Assembly (NCBI RefSeq): GCF_009761815.1
Contig: NZ_RWIN01000080.1
Span: forward strand, 1 to 64,000
DNA length: 64,000 nt
Direction: 5' to 3'
Source of the DNA: Pseudomonas sp. PB120
Lineage (GTDB): Bacteria; Pseudomonadota; Gammaproteobacteria; Pseudomonadales; Pseudomonadaceae
Below the pieces are notes generated by a model. That model was not told the DNA's origin and did not search any database. It saw only the letters and a program-made list of their open reading frames with translations. A program made the translations under genes and the position numbers. Shown here in pieces: positions 43,015 through 51,141 of the stretch. Every line of letters starts with the position of its first letter. Position 1 is the first letter of the stretch.

Positions 43015-44298
43015 ATGAAACAAGCACATGTAAACAGCTACTACGCCGCCACCCGCAACTTCACCGGCGACTTTCCGGTGCTGGAACAAGCGGTCGATTG
43101 CGACGTCTGCATCATCGGCGCCGGCTACACCGGTTTGTCCTCGGCCCTGTTCCTGGCAGAAGCCGGCTACAGCGTGACCGTGCTTGAAGCCGCCAAAGTC
43201 GGTTTCGGCGCCAGCGGTCGCAACGGCGGTCAACTGGTCAACTCCTACAGCCGCGACGTCGACGTGATCGAAGAGCGCTACGGCGACAAGACCGCCGAAG
43301 TCCTCGGCAGCATGATCTTCGAAGGCGCCGACATCATTCGTCAGCGCATACAGCACTACGACATCCAGTGCGACTACAAGCCGGGCGGCATCTTCGCTGC
43401 GCTGAACAAGAAGCAGCTCAAGGGCCTGGCCGAGCAGAAAAAAAGCTGGGAACGCTACGGCAACAAGAACCTGAAAATGCTCGACGCGGCTGACATCAAG
43501 CGCGAAGTCGGTTGCGACAACTACGTCGGCGGCCTGCTCGACATGCAGGGCGGCCACATCCACCCGCTGAACCTGGCGCTCGGCGAAGCTTCGGCCATCA
43601 TCGGCTTGGGCGGCAAGATCTACGAGCAATCGGCCGCGGTGGAAATCACCTACGGCGAACCGATCACCGTGCGCACCGCCAAAGGCCAGGTCCGCGCCAA
43701 GTACCTGCTGATCGCCGGTAACGCCTACCTGCCGCAAGACCTCGACAACCGTGTCACGCGCAAAAGCATGCCGTGCGGCTCGCAAATCGTCGTCACCGAA
43801 CCGTTGTCCGAGAAGGTTGCGCGCAGCCTGATCAAAAACAACTACTGCGTCGAAGACTGCAACTACCTGCTCGACTACTACCGCCTCACGGCCGACAACC
43901 GCCTGCTGTATGGCGGCGGCGTGGTCTACGGTGCGCGCGAGCCGGACGACATCGAGCAACTGATCAAGCCGAAAATCCTCAAGACCTTCCCGCAACTGAA
44001 GGACGTGAAGATCGACTACCGCTGGACCGGCAACTTCCTGCTGACCATGTCGCGTATGCCGCAATTCGGTCGCATCGAGAAAAACGCCTACTTCATGCAA
44101 GGCTATAGCGGCCACGGCGTCACCTGCTCGCACCTGGCCGGTAAACTGATCTCGGAAATGATCCGCGGCGACGCCGAACGCTTCGATGCCTTCGCCTCGC
44201 TCCCGCACATGCCGATGTTCGGCGGCCGCACCTTCCAGGCCCCGCTCACCGCCATGGGCGCCGCGTACTACGCGCTGCGCGATCGTTTCGGCATTTAA
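43015..44298 (+). CDS. puuB: Gamma-glutamylputrescine oxidase
   Basis: 427 residues of the DAO/glycine-oxidase FAD family. The FAD Rossmann motif is CIIGAGYTGLSSALFLAEAG, followed by GASGRNGGQ. It oxidises gamma-glutamylputrescine to the aldehyde used by PuuC, with H2O2 formed. The C-terminal QGYSGHGVT completes the FAD site. GGAG precedes the ATG at 43015. The gene is downstream of puuC on the same strand and followed by repeats and the regulator. It is probably cytoplasmic. Confidence 0.93.
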   Translation: MKQAHVNSYYAATRNFTGDFPVLEQAVDCDVCIIGAGYTGLSSALFLAEAGYSVTVLEAAKVGFGASGRNGGQLVNSYSRDVDVIEERYGDKTAEVLGSMIFEGADIIRQRIQHYDIQCDYKPGGIFAALNKKQLKGLAEQKKSWERYGNKNLKMLDAADIKREVGCDNYVGGLLDMQGGHIHPLNLALGEASAIIGLGGKIYEQSAAVEITYGEPITVRTAKGQVRAKYLLIAGNAYLPQDLDNRVTRKSMPCGSQIVVTEPLSEKVARSLIKNNYCVEDCNYLLDYYRLTADNRLLYGGGVVYGAREPDDIEQLIKPKILKTFPQLKDVKIDYRWTGNFLLTMSRMPQFGRIEKNAYFMQGYSGHGVTCSHLAGKLISEMIRGDAERFDAFASLPHMPMFGGRTFQAPLTAMGAAYYALRDRFGI

Positions 44299-44311
44299 CC
44301 CAACGCAATCC

Positions 44312-44478
44312 CCTGTAGGAGCGAGCTTGCTCGCGATGACGGTGGCACATTCAATAATGATGTCGCCTGAAACACCGCCATCGCGAGCAGGCTCACTCCC
44401 ACAATGGATCCAAACCAGACACAAAATCCATGTACAACCCAGACCCAAAACTGTGGGAGCCAGCCTGCTGGCGATGGC
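44312..44478. repeat. Cluster of three REP elements
   Basis: A REPIN (TGTAGGAGCGAGCTTGCTCG at 44314 and its inverted copy at 44378-44403) is followed by a third REP copy at 44451 (CTGTGGGAGCCAGCCTGC). They occupy the gap between puuB and the regulator gene; the remaining gap to 44670 holds no gene. Confidence 0.88.
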
Positions 44479-44670
44479 GTCATCCCGCTCACCATCACCC
44501 CCAACTGACCCACCACCATCACCAATAATCATGCGCCTACAGCAACACCACCAAACGTGATTTAATACCCGACTTTCAAATATCCGGGACAGGGAAGCGG
44601 TACTTTCGCGGCCAAAAGTCGCCCGCCATCCACCCCCATAACCCTTAAGTATTCCTCGCATAAGGCTGTC

Positions 44671-45219
44671 ATGGACACGGGCTCACGACTCAAATTAGTA
44701 CGCGAAAGCTACAAACTCTCCCAGCGCGAGCTGGCCCGGCGTAGCGGCGTCACCAATGCCACCATCTCCCTGATCGAGCAGAATCGCGTCAGTCCCTCCG
44801 TCAGTTCCCTGAAAAAACTGCTCGAAGGCATCCCGATGTCTTTGGCGGACTTCTTCACCTTCGATCAGCCGCCGCGTGAGCATCAATACGTGTTCCGCGC
44901 CAATGAACAGCCGGATCTCGGGCGTCATGGGTTGCGCTTGCTACTGATTGGCGCCTCGGTGCCGAGTCGGCAAATGCGCTTGCTGCGCGAGCAATACGCG
45001 CCGGGGGCGAGTTCGGGGGAAGAGCCGATTGTGCACTCGGAAGGCGAGGAGTGTGGGCTTGTGACCCGTGGCACCGTTGAGTTGACGGTGGATGGGCAGA
45101 TCAGTGTGCTCAATGCGGGTGATGGCTACTACTTCCCGACCACGCTGCCGCACAAGTTTCGCAATATTGGCCAGGACGAAGCGGAAATCATCAGCGCCAA
45201 CACCCCGGCCAACTTCTAA
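44671..45219 (+). CDS. puuR: XRE-cupin transcriptional regulator, PuuR-like
   Basis: 182 residues. The N-terminal XRE helix-turn-helix reads KLVRESYKLSQRELARRSGV followed by TNATISLIEQNRVSPSVSSL. The C-terminal cupin domain includes GDGYYFPTTLPHKFRN and binds a small ligand, in PuuR probably putrescine. It is located directly after puuB and is the natural repressor of the puu genes. Length and domain order match PuuR of enterobacteria. The start follows a region with no strong ribosome-binding site, so a nearby alternative is possible. Confidence 0.9.
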   Translation: MDTGSRLKLVRESYKLSQRELARRSGVTNATISLIEQNRVSPSVSSLKKLLEGIPMSLADFFTFDQPPREHQYVFRANEQPDLGRHGLRLLLIGASVPSRQMRLLREQYAPGASSGEEPIVHSEGEECGLVTRGTVELTVDGQISVLNAGDGYYFPTTLPHKFRNIGQDEAEIISANTPANF

Positions 45220-45238
45220 CCTCAAAGCGGACGCAATC

Positions 45239-45271
45239 CTGTAGCAGCTGCCGAAGGCTGCGTCCGCAGAC
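45239..45271. repeat. Single REP-like element, GTAGCAGCTG class
   Basis: One copy of GTAGCAGCTGCCGAAGGCTG at 45241 without an inverted partner. It lies between puuR and the Nudix gene. Confidence 0.75.
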
Positions 45272-45333
45272 GACACCATGCTGAATGGAAGCAGCTGCTT
45301 CAGCGCTTATCGAAAGAAAATGGACTTCACCTC

Positions 45334-45774
45334 ATGACCACGCCCCGCATCCGCCCGCTTGCACTCTGCATCTTCCACCACAATGGCAAGATCCTGCTCA
45401 GCGAAGCCAACGACCCCATCAAAAATCGCCCATTCTTCCGCCCGATCGGTGGCGGAATCGAGTTTGGCGAAACCAGCGCCGACGCCATCGTCCGCGAAGT
45501 TCAGGAAGAACTGGGTTTGGCCATCACGGATGTTCGCTTGCTCGGCACCCTTGAAAACATCTTTACGTACGCCGGCAAGCCAGGGCACGAAATTGTGCAG
45601 GTTTACGATGCGAGGTTTGTCGATGCCAGTGTTTATGATTTGCCGCATTTGGACGGTCAGGAAACTGATGGTGCAACGTTCACTGCGAAGTGGCTTACGT
45701 GGGAAGGCTTTAGTGATGACGCGCCGTTGGTGCCTGATGGGCTTTATGAGTTGTTGAAAAAGGTGCATTGCTAG
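45334..45774 (+). CDS. Nudix hydrolase
   Basis: 146 residues. The Nudix box is GGGIEFGETSADAIVREVQE followed by ELGL, matching GX5EX7REUXEEXGU. These enzymes split nucleoside diphosphates linked to another group; the exact substrate cannot be told. The family member is of the small MutT-like size. It is cytoplasmic. It ends one base from the convergent truncated antidote gene. The start at 45334 follows a weak ribosome-binding site. Confidence 0.92.
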   Translation: MTTPRIRPLALCIFHHNGKILLSEANDPIKNRPFFRPIGGGIEFGETSADAIVREVQEELGLAITDVRLLGTLENIFTYAGKPGHEIVQVYDARFVDASVYDLPHLDGQETDGATFTAKWLTWEGFSDDAPLVPDGLYELLKKVHC

Positions 45775-45775
45775 G

Positions 45776-46033
45776 TTAAATGCGTTTGCTGGGCTGGTTT
45801 TTCAGGTTTGCGCGGTTGAGTCCGCTTCCGGGCGACTTTGTTCGCGCCCTGGCTTTCGCGATTTCGCGTAATGCATTAGCCAATGCTTCCTCCCCATGCT
45901 TCTTGCTTTCAGCAACGTAAGCAGCCGCAATTTCCGGGCTGTCGAGGTATTGGGACGCTTCGTAGCGACTTGTGCTGGAAGTATCCAGTTCGAGGGTTGG
46001 CATATTTTCCGGGCTGAATGTTGATTTGCGCAT
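45776..46033 (-). CDS. Truncated addiction-module antidote-like protein
   Basis: 85 residues. The part YEASQYLDSPEIAAAYVAES, then EEALANALREIAKARARTK and SGLNRANL, resembles HigA-type antidotes of the TIGR02684 sort. Normal members continue with a helix-turn-helix ending after about 20 further residues (the segment with NLYKALSPEGNP); here the protein stops with NLKNQPSKRI and one residue is missing in the TKxxxxSGLNR region. It is likely a decayed antidote, and no HigB/RelE-like toxin gene is adjacent. AGAGG precedes the ATG at 46033. An alternative is a short orphan DNA-binding protein. Confidence 0.5.
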   Translation of the reverse strand: MRKSTFSPENMPTLELDTSSTSRYEASQYLDSPEIAAAYVAESKKHGEEALANALREIAKARARTKSPGSGLNRANLKNQPSKRI

Positions 46034-46085
46034 GCCGTGGCCTCTGATTGTAGTAAACGACCAAGTCGTAATTTTTTTGCTAATG

Positions 46086-46112
46086 GAAACCCGCGATTTC
46101 GCGGGTTTTTGC
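46086..46112. terminator. Hairpin with T-run between two minus-strand genes
   Basis: AACCCGCGA-TTT-TCGCGGGTT is followed on the plus strand by TTTTG and on the minus strand by a shorter TTTCC. It lies 3' of the gene ending at 46126 and 5' of the antidote-like gene. It is a likely terminator, possibly working in both directions. Confidence 0.55.
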
Positions 46113-46125
46113 CTTTGAATACCGG

Positions 46126-46419
46126 TCATTCACCCTTGGCGTTAGCAAACCCACGCTGCTCAATCACCCGAAACACATCACTCACATCCTGGAGCAAGAT
46201 CCGGGCGATGTTGGCGACGGTGTTGATGTCGTTTTCGGCGTAGTCGGGGAGGCTGGTGCAGCCCATGAGCTGGAGGTAGGGAAGGACGGCGTTGAGGCGT
46301 TCGCTGATGCAGTTGTGGAGTTCGCGCAGTGGGGCGTCGCTGTCGATGAGCAGGACGGGGTAGTCGGTGGCGAATTGGGACATTGGGGTGAAGCGGCGGG
46401 GCGGGTTTTGAGTTGTCAT
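46126..46419 (-). CDS. Conserved hypothetical protein
   Basis: 97 residues: acidic, helical, with the segment LRELHNCISERLNAVLPYLQ and NDINTVANIARILLQDVSDV. No signal peptide or membrane segment is seen. The length and composition resemble the small DUF-type proteins found in fluorescent Pseudomonas, but I cannot name a family. AGGA lies 8 nt before the ATG at 46419. It is followed by a hairpin terminator. Confidence 0.65.
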   Translation of the reverse strand: MTTQNPPRRFTPMSQFATDYPVLLIDSDAPLRELHNCISERLNAVLPYLQLMGCTSLPDYAENDINTVANIARILLQDVSDVFRVIEQRGFANAKGE

Positions 46420-46618
46420 GCTGCTAGTCCTAGAAAGATGAATCACAACCGACATTGCCCATTCACAGACGGAGATCGGCTGTGCGCGGCTAGCGGTACT
46501 CGGTGGTCTTCTTTTTAGGGCTGCGAAACCCAATCGCTAACGACTGCCAGCGAAGGGGCAACTATAAGCGGCGATTTTGGTGTCTGCAAACGGGTGTGTA
46601 GGACGCCTGCTGGTTTTT

Positions 46619-46750
46619 GTAGCAGCTGGCGAAGCCTGCGTTCGACTGCGTAGCAGTCGCAGAATCAGAATTCGCGGTGTGTCAGATGTGCCTTGCACGC
46701 TGGATTTACGGCCGCTGCGCAGCCGAACGCAGGCTGCGCCAGCTGCTACA
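46619..46750. repeat. Long inverted repeat, GTAGCAGCTGGCGAAGCCTG class
   Basis: Left arm GTAGCAGCTGGCGAAGCCTG from 46619 and right arm ending GCGCCAGCTGCTAC at 46748, about 40 nt each. It belongs to the same class as the repeat at 10412-10543. The 46420-46982 gap holds this repeat and the next two REP copies, but no gene. Confidence 0.88.
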
Positions 46751-46796
46751 GGGTGCGGGGTTATGTTTAAAAATATGGGTTGTGTTGGGGCGCCTT

Positions 46797-46831
46797 CGCC
46801 GCTTGGCGGGAGCAAGCTCCCTCACCACAAA
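46797..46831. repeat. Single REP-like element, GGGAGCAAGCTCCC class
   Basis: One copy of GGCGGGAGCAAGCTCCCTCA at 46805 in the gap before the NCS1 permease gene. No inverted partner is seen nearby. Confidence 0.7.
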
Positions 46832-46944
46832 GGGTGAATTCCTACGAGATTTTCGGACGTTGGGTTGAGAGTCGAGTGGTGGTGGGGGGCATTAAATTTT
46901 GGGTGGTCGAGATAGTGGGCCCTGACAGTGGATCTGCTTTGACT

Positions 46945-46981
46945 GTCAGGGCCTCTTCGCGGGCAAGCCCGTTTCCCACAG
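46945..46981. repeat. Single REP-like element next to NCS1 permease stop
   Basis: One copy of TCGCGGGCAAGCCCGTTTCC directly downstream of the permease stop codon. It may work as an mRNA end structure. Confidence 0.65.
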
Positions 46982-46982
46982 G

Positions 46983-48398
46983 TTACAGGGCGTTAGCCAG
47001 TTTTCCGCTCGACAACTTGCGTTTGTACGCGGTGTCGCGGTTGGCCAGCCAGTAGTAGAGCGGGGAGGTGATCAGCAGGCCGACCAGCCAGGACAGGTCA
47101 GCGCCGTTGATGTGTTCGGAGATCGGGCCGACGTACAGCGGCGTGTTCATGAACGGAATCTGCACCACGATGCCGATCGCGTAGGCCAGCAGCGCCTGCG
47201 GGTTATATCGGCCGTAGATCCCGCCATCGACCTTGAAGATCGAGCCGATGTCGTACTTGCCTTTGTGAATCGCGTAGAAGTCGATCAGGTTGATCGCGGT
47301 CCACGGCACCAGCACCACGAGCAGCACCAGGACCATGTCGACGAAGTGGCCGATGAAATTGGCGGAGGCGCCGACGGCGGCGAAGCAGCAGGCGGCGAGG
47401 ACGAGGACGGAGAGCACGGCGCGGCTTTTGGCGGTCGGGATCCAGCGGTAGGCGAAGGTTTGCACCAGGGTGATCAGCGACAGCACGGCGCCGTAGAGGT
47501 TGAGGGCGTTGTGGCTGATGACGCTGAGCAGGAACAGCACGAGCATCAACGGGCCGATGGAGCCGGTGGCGAGTTTGACGGCGTCCATGGTGTCCATGCC
47601 GACGGGCGTGGCGAGGACGGCGACGGCGCCGAAGATGAACGACAGGCTGGAGCCGAGCACGGTGCCCAGGTAAGTGGTCCAGAAGGTCGCGGCGACGGGC
47701 ACGTTGGCCGGCAGGTAGCGCGAGTAGTCGGACACGTACGGCGCGAACGCGATTTGCCAGAGCGCGGCGAGGGACACGGTGGCGAGCCAGCCGGAGATGT
47801 TGAAGCTGCCGCGGGTGAGGAAGTCGGCCGTCTGCACGTGGGTGAAGATGTAGCCGAAGCCGAGCACGATGCCGGCGCCGAGCACCCAGGTGCCGATGCG
47901 GTTGAGCACATGGATGAAGCGGTAGCCGATGATGCCGATGATGCCCGACCCGAGCGCGCCGATGACGATGCCGACCGGTACCGGCACGCTGTCGACCACG
48001 CCGTGCAGGGACTTGCCGGCGAGGACGATGTTGGAGGCGAAGAAGCCGATGTACATGATGCCGGCGATCAGCACCACCAGCAGGGCGCCGAGGGAGCCGA
48101 ACTGGGCGCGGCTCTGGATCATTTGCGGGATGCCCATCTGTGGACCTTGCGCCGAGTGCAGCGCCATCAGCACGCCGCCGACCAGGTGGCCGACGAGGAT
48201 GGCGACGATGCCCCACACCAGGTTGAGGTGGAACATCTGTACGCCGAGGGCGCCGGTGACGATGGGCAGCGGGGCGATGTTGCCGCCGAACCAGAGGGTG
48301 AACAGGTCGCGTGTCTTGCCGTGACGATCTTCGGGCGGCACGTAGCCGATGGTGTGTTTTTCAATGAGCGGGGCGGAGGTTGTTGCTGCGGTAACCAT
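46983..48398 (-). CDS. NCS1-family cytosine/purine/hydantoin-type permease
   Basis: 471 residues with about 12 membrane segments, a member of the NCS1 nucleobase-cation symport family. Typical blocks are FTLWFGGNIAPLPIVTGAL, GPQMGIPQMIQSRAQFG and DYSRYLP. It probably imports a nucleobase-like or hydantoin-like compound across the inner membrane. It is the last gene of a minus-strand group with M20 hydrolase, DUF1028, RidA-like and flavin monooxygenase genes, so it may bring in their common substrate. GGAG fixes the start at 48398; the extension to 48788 is not coding. Confidence 0.93.
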   Translation of the reverse strand: MVTAATTSAPLIEKHTIGYVPPEDRHGKTRDLFTLWFGGNIAPLPIVTGALGVQMFHLNLVWGIVAILVGHLVGGVLMALHSAQGPQMGIPQMIQSRAQFGSLGALLVVLIAGIMYIGFFASNIVLAGKSLHGVVDSVPVPVGIVIGALGSGIIGIIGYRFIHVLNRIGTWVLGAGIVLGFGYIFTHVQTADFLTRGSFNISGWLATVSLAALWQIAFAPYVSDYSRYLPANVPVAATFWTTYLGTVLGSSLSFIFGAVAVLATPVGMDTMDAVKLATGSIGPLMLVLFLLSVISHNALNLYGAVLSLITLVQTFAYRWIPTAKSRAVLSVLVLAACCFAAVGASANFIGHFVDMVLVLLVVLVPWTAINLIDFYAIHKGKYDIGSIFKVDGGIYGRYNPQALLAYAIGIVVQIPFMNTPLYVGPISEHINGADLSWLVGLLITSPLYYWLANRDTAYKRKLSSGKLANAL

Positions 48399-48582
48399 GA
48401 CGGACTCCAAGGCAATTTGAGTACGTGGACGTACTTCGGTGAGCGCTGCACGGGGGCGACGCTTTTCTTGTTGGAGTCGATGATGTGGCGTGGGGGAAGA
48501 GAGATAAATTAGTAAGTTTGTTGGTATAGACGTTAAAAAAAGTGGGTCTGTGGAACGAGTTTTATTGCGGGCGAACGCGGTC

Positions 48583-48694
48583 CTGTGGCGAGCGAGCTTG
48601 CTCGCGCTGGGCTGCGCAGCGGCCCCAAAACAGGGGGCAACTGACAGTTTTGTGAGTGCTGCGCACTCTAGCGGGAGCAAGCTCCCTCGCCACA
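48583..48694. repeat. REPIN, GTGGCGAGCGAGC class
   Basis: Left core CTGTGGCGAGCGAGCTTGCTC at 48583 and a right inverted copy GAGCAAGCTCCCTCGCCACA ending at 48694. It separates the M20 hydrolase gene from the permease gene; the 48399-48720 gap has no other gene. Confidence 0.88.
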
Positions 48695-48720
48695 GAATCG
48701 TGTGCAGATTTTGAGGGTGG

Positions 48721-49869
48721 TTAGCTGATCGACAGCAGCATCCGTTGAAGCATCGCATCGCACGCCGCGAGCTGTTCGACGCTGACAAATTCGTCGGGTT
48801 TGTGTCCCTGGTCCATGCTGCCGGGGCCGCAGACTACAGTGGGAATGCCAGCCGCATCGAACAGGCCACCCTCGGTACCAAACGCCACCGTGCCGAATTC
48901 CCTGGAGCCGCAGCATGCCGCGATCAATTCAGCGGCTTCACTCTGCGCATCCGTCGCAAGGCCAGGGTAGGCCGACAACTCGCTGAAGCGAATCTCGCTC
49001 TGTGCACTGACCGCCCGCATTCGCGGCAACACTTGCTGCTCAGCGTATGCCTTCAGTTCCTGCGCAACCTCACTCGGATCATGCGAAGGCAACGCGCGGA
49101 TTTCGAAATCGAAGCGGCAATCGGCGGGCACGATGTTGAGGGCTTTGCCGCCGGCAATCACACCGGTTTGCACGGTGCTGAACGGCGGATCGAAGCGCGT
49201 ATCGTGATGTTCAGGCGCTTTCAATCGATGACCAATCCGCCCCAGTTCGCCAATCAGCTCCGCTGCGTATTCAATCGCGTTGACCCCCAGCGGCGCGTAC
49301 GCCGAATGACACGCCTCCCCATGAACATCGCATCGCATCGCCAGCTTGCCTTTATGCCCGAGCACCGGTTTCAGCTCGGTCGGCTCGCCGATGATGCACA
49401 GCTTCGGTTTGACCGGGCGCCGCTCCAGCTCCGCCAGCAGCGAGCGCACGCCGAGGCAACCGACTTCTTCATCGTAGGACAGCGCGATGTGCACCGGCAT
49501 GCGCAGCTGCGCGTTGACCAAGGACGGAACCAGCGCGAGCACGCAAGCGATATAACCCTTCATGTCCGCCGTACCGCGCCCATACAACTGGCCGTCGCGC
49601 TCGGTGAGTTCGAATGGCGGCACCGTCCACGGCTGGCCGTCGACGGGTACCACGTCGGTGTGCCCCGACAGGACGATGCCCGGCAATCCGGCCGGGCCCA
49701 CGGTGGCGAACAGATTGGCCTTGCTGCGCGGTTCGTTGTAGATCAACTCGCACGGCACGTCGTAACTCGCGAGGTAGTCGCGCACAAACTCGATGAGCTG
49801 CAGATTCGATTCGCGGCTCGTGGTGTCGAACGCCACCAGCTTTTGCAGCAAGTCGCGGCTGGTGCTCAT
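48721..49869 (-). CDS. argE: M20 metallopeptidase, acetylornithine deacetylase-like
   Basis: 382 residues. Metal-binding motifs are LSGHTDVVPVDG, GRGTADMKG, SYDEEVGCLG and GEPTELK. It looks like the ArgE branch of M20 zinc amidohydrolases, which deacylate N-acyl amino acids. The real substrate may differ because the gene sits with DUF1028, RidA-like and flavin monooxygenase genes rather than arginine genes. The start at 49869 overlaps the stop of the DUF1028 gene (ATGA). A REPIN separates it from the permease gene. Confidence 0.88.
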   Translation of the reverse strand: MSTSRDLLQKLVAFDTTSRESNLQLIEFVRDYLASYDVPCELIYNEPRSKANLFATVGPAGLPGIVLSGHTDVVPVDGQPWTVPPFELTERDGQLYGRGTADMKGYIACVLALVPSLVNAQLRMPVHIALSYDEEVGCLGVRSLLAELERRPVKPKLCIIGEPTELKPVLGHKGKLAMRCDVHGEACHSAYAPLGVNAIEYAAELIGELGRIGHRLKAPEHHDTRFDPPFSTVQTGVIAGGKALNIVPADCRFDFEIRALPSHDPSEVAQELKAYAEQQVLPRMRAVSAQSEIRFSELSAYPGLATDAQSEAAELIAACCGSREFGTVAFGTEGGLFDAAGIPTVVCGPGSMDQGHKPDEFVSVEQLAACDAMLQRMLLSIS

Positions 49870-50543
49870 CGGTCGTCTCCGGCGACGCCGTAGCCCGGGG
49901 ATTTGTCGGGGGCGAGGGCGCGGTCGATGTAATCCTGGACTTGCGGACGGTAGGCGTCCCAGAGTTTTTCCAGCTGGCCGATCGGGTCTTCGTCCGCCCA
50001 GTCGACCCGCAGGTTGATGATGGGCCAGGTCAGTTCGCCGACCACCACCATCGCCGCCGAATGCACCGGGCCTGCTTCGCCACCAGCAGCCATGGCGGCT
50101 TTCATTGCGGCCAGCAAGCGGTCGGCCAGTTGGCCTTCGCCGTGCTCGAACGCTTCGACCATGGCCTCGATCACGCCACGGTCCGCAAGCATGTTGCCGG
50201 CGGCGACGCATTGTTCACCGGAGACGGCATTGTGATTGCCCAGGGTTTGCGCGCCGCTGAAGTGGGCGGTCTGGCCGAGGTGGTCGATGGCGGTGATCTG
50301 GCGGTACTGGCTGTAACCGTTGCGGGTCAGCACCTTGTCCAGCGCCTCGGCGGGCGCGAGGCCTTGCTCCATGAGGGCGAGGACGTCCGGACCGAGGGAG
50401 GGCAGGGTGATGTTTTGCGTGGACACGGCACCGACACCCGGCAGCAACCAGGGGCAGCGAGCGCCGACGGCGATGCTGGAGGAGCTGATGGCGATGCCGA
50501 ACTGACCGGTTTCGGGGCAACGGGCGGCGATGGAAAAGGTCAT
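49866..50543 (-). CDS. DUF1028 family protein
   Basis: 225 residues of the DUF1028 family, which has an Ntn-hydrolase-like fold. The N-terminus reads TFSIAARCPETGQFGIAISS and continues with VGARCPWLLPGVGAVSTQ, typical of the family. The function is unknown; it often occurs with M20 hydrolases and RidA proteins in degradation clusters. The stop overlaps the argE-like start by ATGA, so they are coupled. The start ATG has a typical spacing to GGAGC. No signal peptide is visible. Confidence 0.92.
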   Translation of the reverse strand: MTFSIAARCPETGQFGIAISSSSIAVGARCPWLLPGVGAVSTQNITLPSLGPDVLALMEQGLAPAEALDKVLTRNGYSQYRQITAIDHLGQTAHFSGAQTLGNHNAVSGEQCVAAGNMLADRGVIEAMVEAFEHGEGQLADRLLAAMKAAMAAGGEAGPVHSAAMVVVGELTWPIINLRVDWADEDPIGQLEKLWDAYRPQVQDYIDRALAPDKSPGYGVAGDDR

Positions 50544-50589
50544 GGGTTTTGCTCCTTGGTGTGCCTTGGCTAGTGGGGTGTTTGGGCGG

Positions 50590-50691
50590 GCCTCATCGCG
50601 AGCAGGCTCGCTCCCACATTGGGATCCAGGTAGCTCACAAATGTTGTGTTTGCTGAAGATCCCCTGTGGGAGCGAGCCTGCTCGCGATGGC
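50590..50691. repeat. REPIN inside the monooxygenase cluster
   Basis: CTCATCGCGAGCAGGCTCGC at 50592 and its inverted copy TGTGGGAGCGAGCCTGCTCG at 50664. It lies between the DUF1028 and RidA-like genes and probably affects their joint mRNA. Confidence 0.9.
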
Positions 50692-50702
50692 CGCGACGCG
50701 GT

Positions 50703-51119
50703 CTACTCCGGAATCACCGCAATCACATCAATCTCCATCAACCACTGCGGCTGACCCAGTGCCGACACCACCAGCCCGGTCGAAATCGGAAACACGCCTT
50801 TGAGCCACTTGCCCACTTCCTGATACACCGGTTCGCGATACCGCGGATCAATCAGGTAAGTGGTGGTCTTGACGATGTGGCTCAAGTCACTGCCAGCCTC
50901 TTCCAGCAACTGCTTGACGTTGCGCATGGCTTGCTCGGCCTGCGCGCGCGGGTCCCCCAGGCCCACCAGTCGGCCTTCGAAATCAGTCCCGACCTGGCCG
51001 CGAACATAGACCGTGTTACCGGCGCGGACCGCCTGGCACAGGTCATTGTCCAGGCTCTGGTTCGGGTAGGTTTCCTTGGTGTTGAACATGCGAATACGGG
51101 TATGGGTTGGCGTGGACAT
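50703..51119 (-). CDS. RidA-family protein lacking the catalytic arginine
   Basis: 138 residues of the RidA/YjgF family. Family blocks are AGNTVYVRGQVGTDFEGRL, ETAM-like AQAEQAMRNVKQLL and IVKTTTYLIDPRYR. The position of the catalytic Arg (R105 in E. coli RidA, in the PxRxxV element) is replaced: the region reads FPISTGLVVSALG. It therefore should not act as an imine deaminase and may have another, unknown role (Rid subgroups 4-7 behave like this). AGGAGC precedes the start. It is co-directional with the flavin monooxygenase gene 22 nt upstream. Confidence 0.9.
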   Translation of the reverse strand: MSTPTHTRIRMFNTKETYPNQSLDNDLCQAVRAGNTVYVRGQVGTDFEGRLVGLGDPRAQAEQAMRNVKQLLEEAGSDLSHIVKTTTYLIDPRYREPVYQEVGKWLKGVFPISTGLVVSALGQPQWLMEIDVIAVIPE

Positions 51120-51141
51120 CTGAAGCTCCTGAAAGAAAAAA

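Noticed and set aside
42952..44661. Minus-strand frame of 569 codons opposite puuB
   Set aside because: Antisense shadow of puuB and of the REP cluster; no recognisable family and it extends through repeats.
47112..48512. Long plus-strand reading frame of 466 codons opposite the NCS1 permease gene
   Set aside because: It is rich in His, Asp, Glu and Gly in a pattern that mirrors the GC-biased codons of the permease on the other strand, with no domain or ribosome-binding site.
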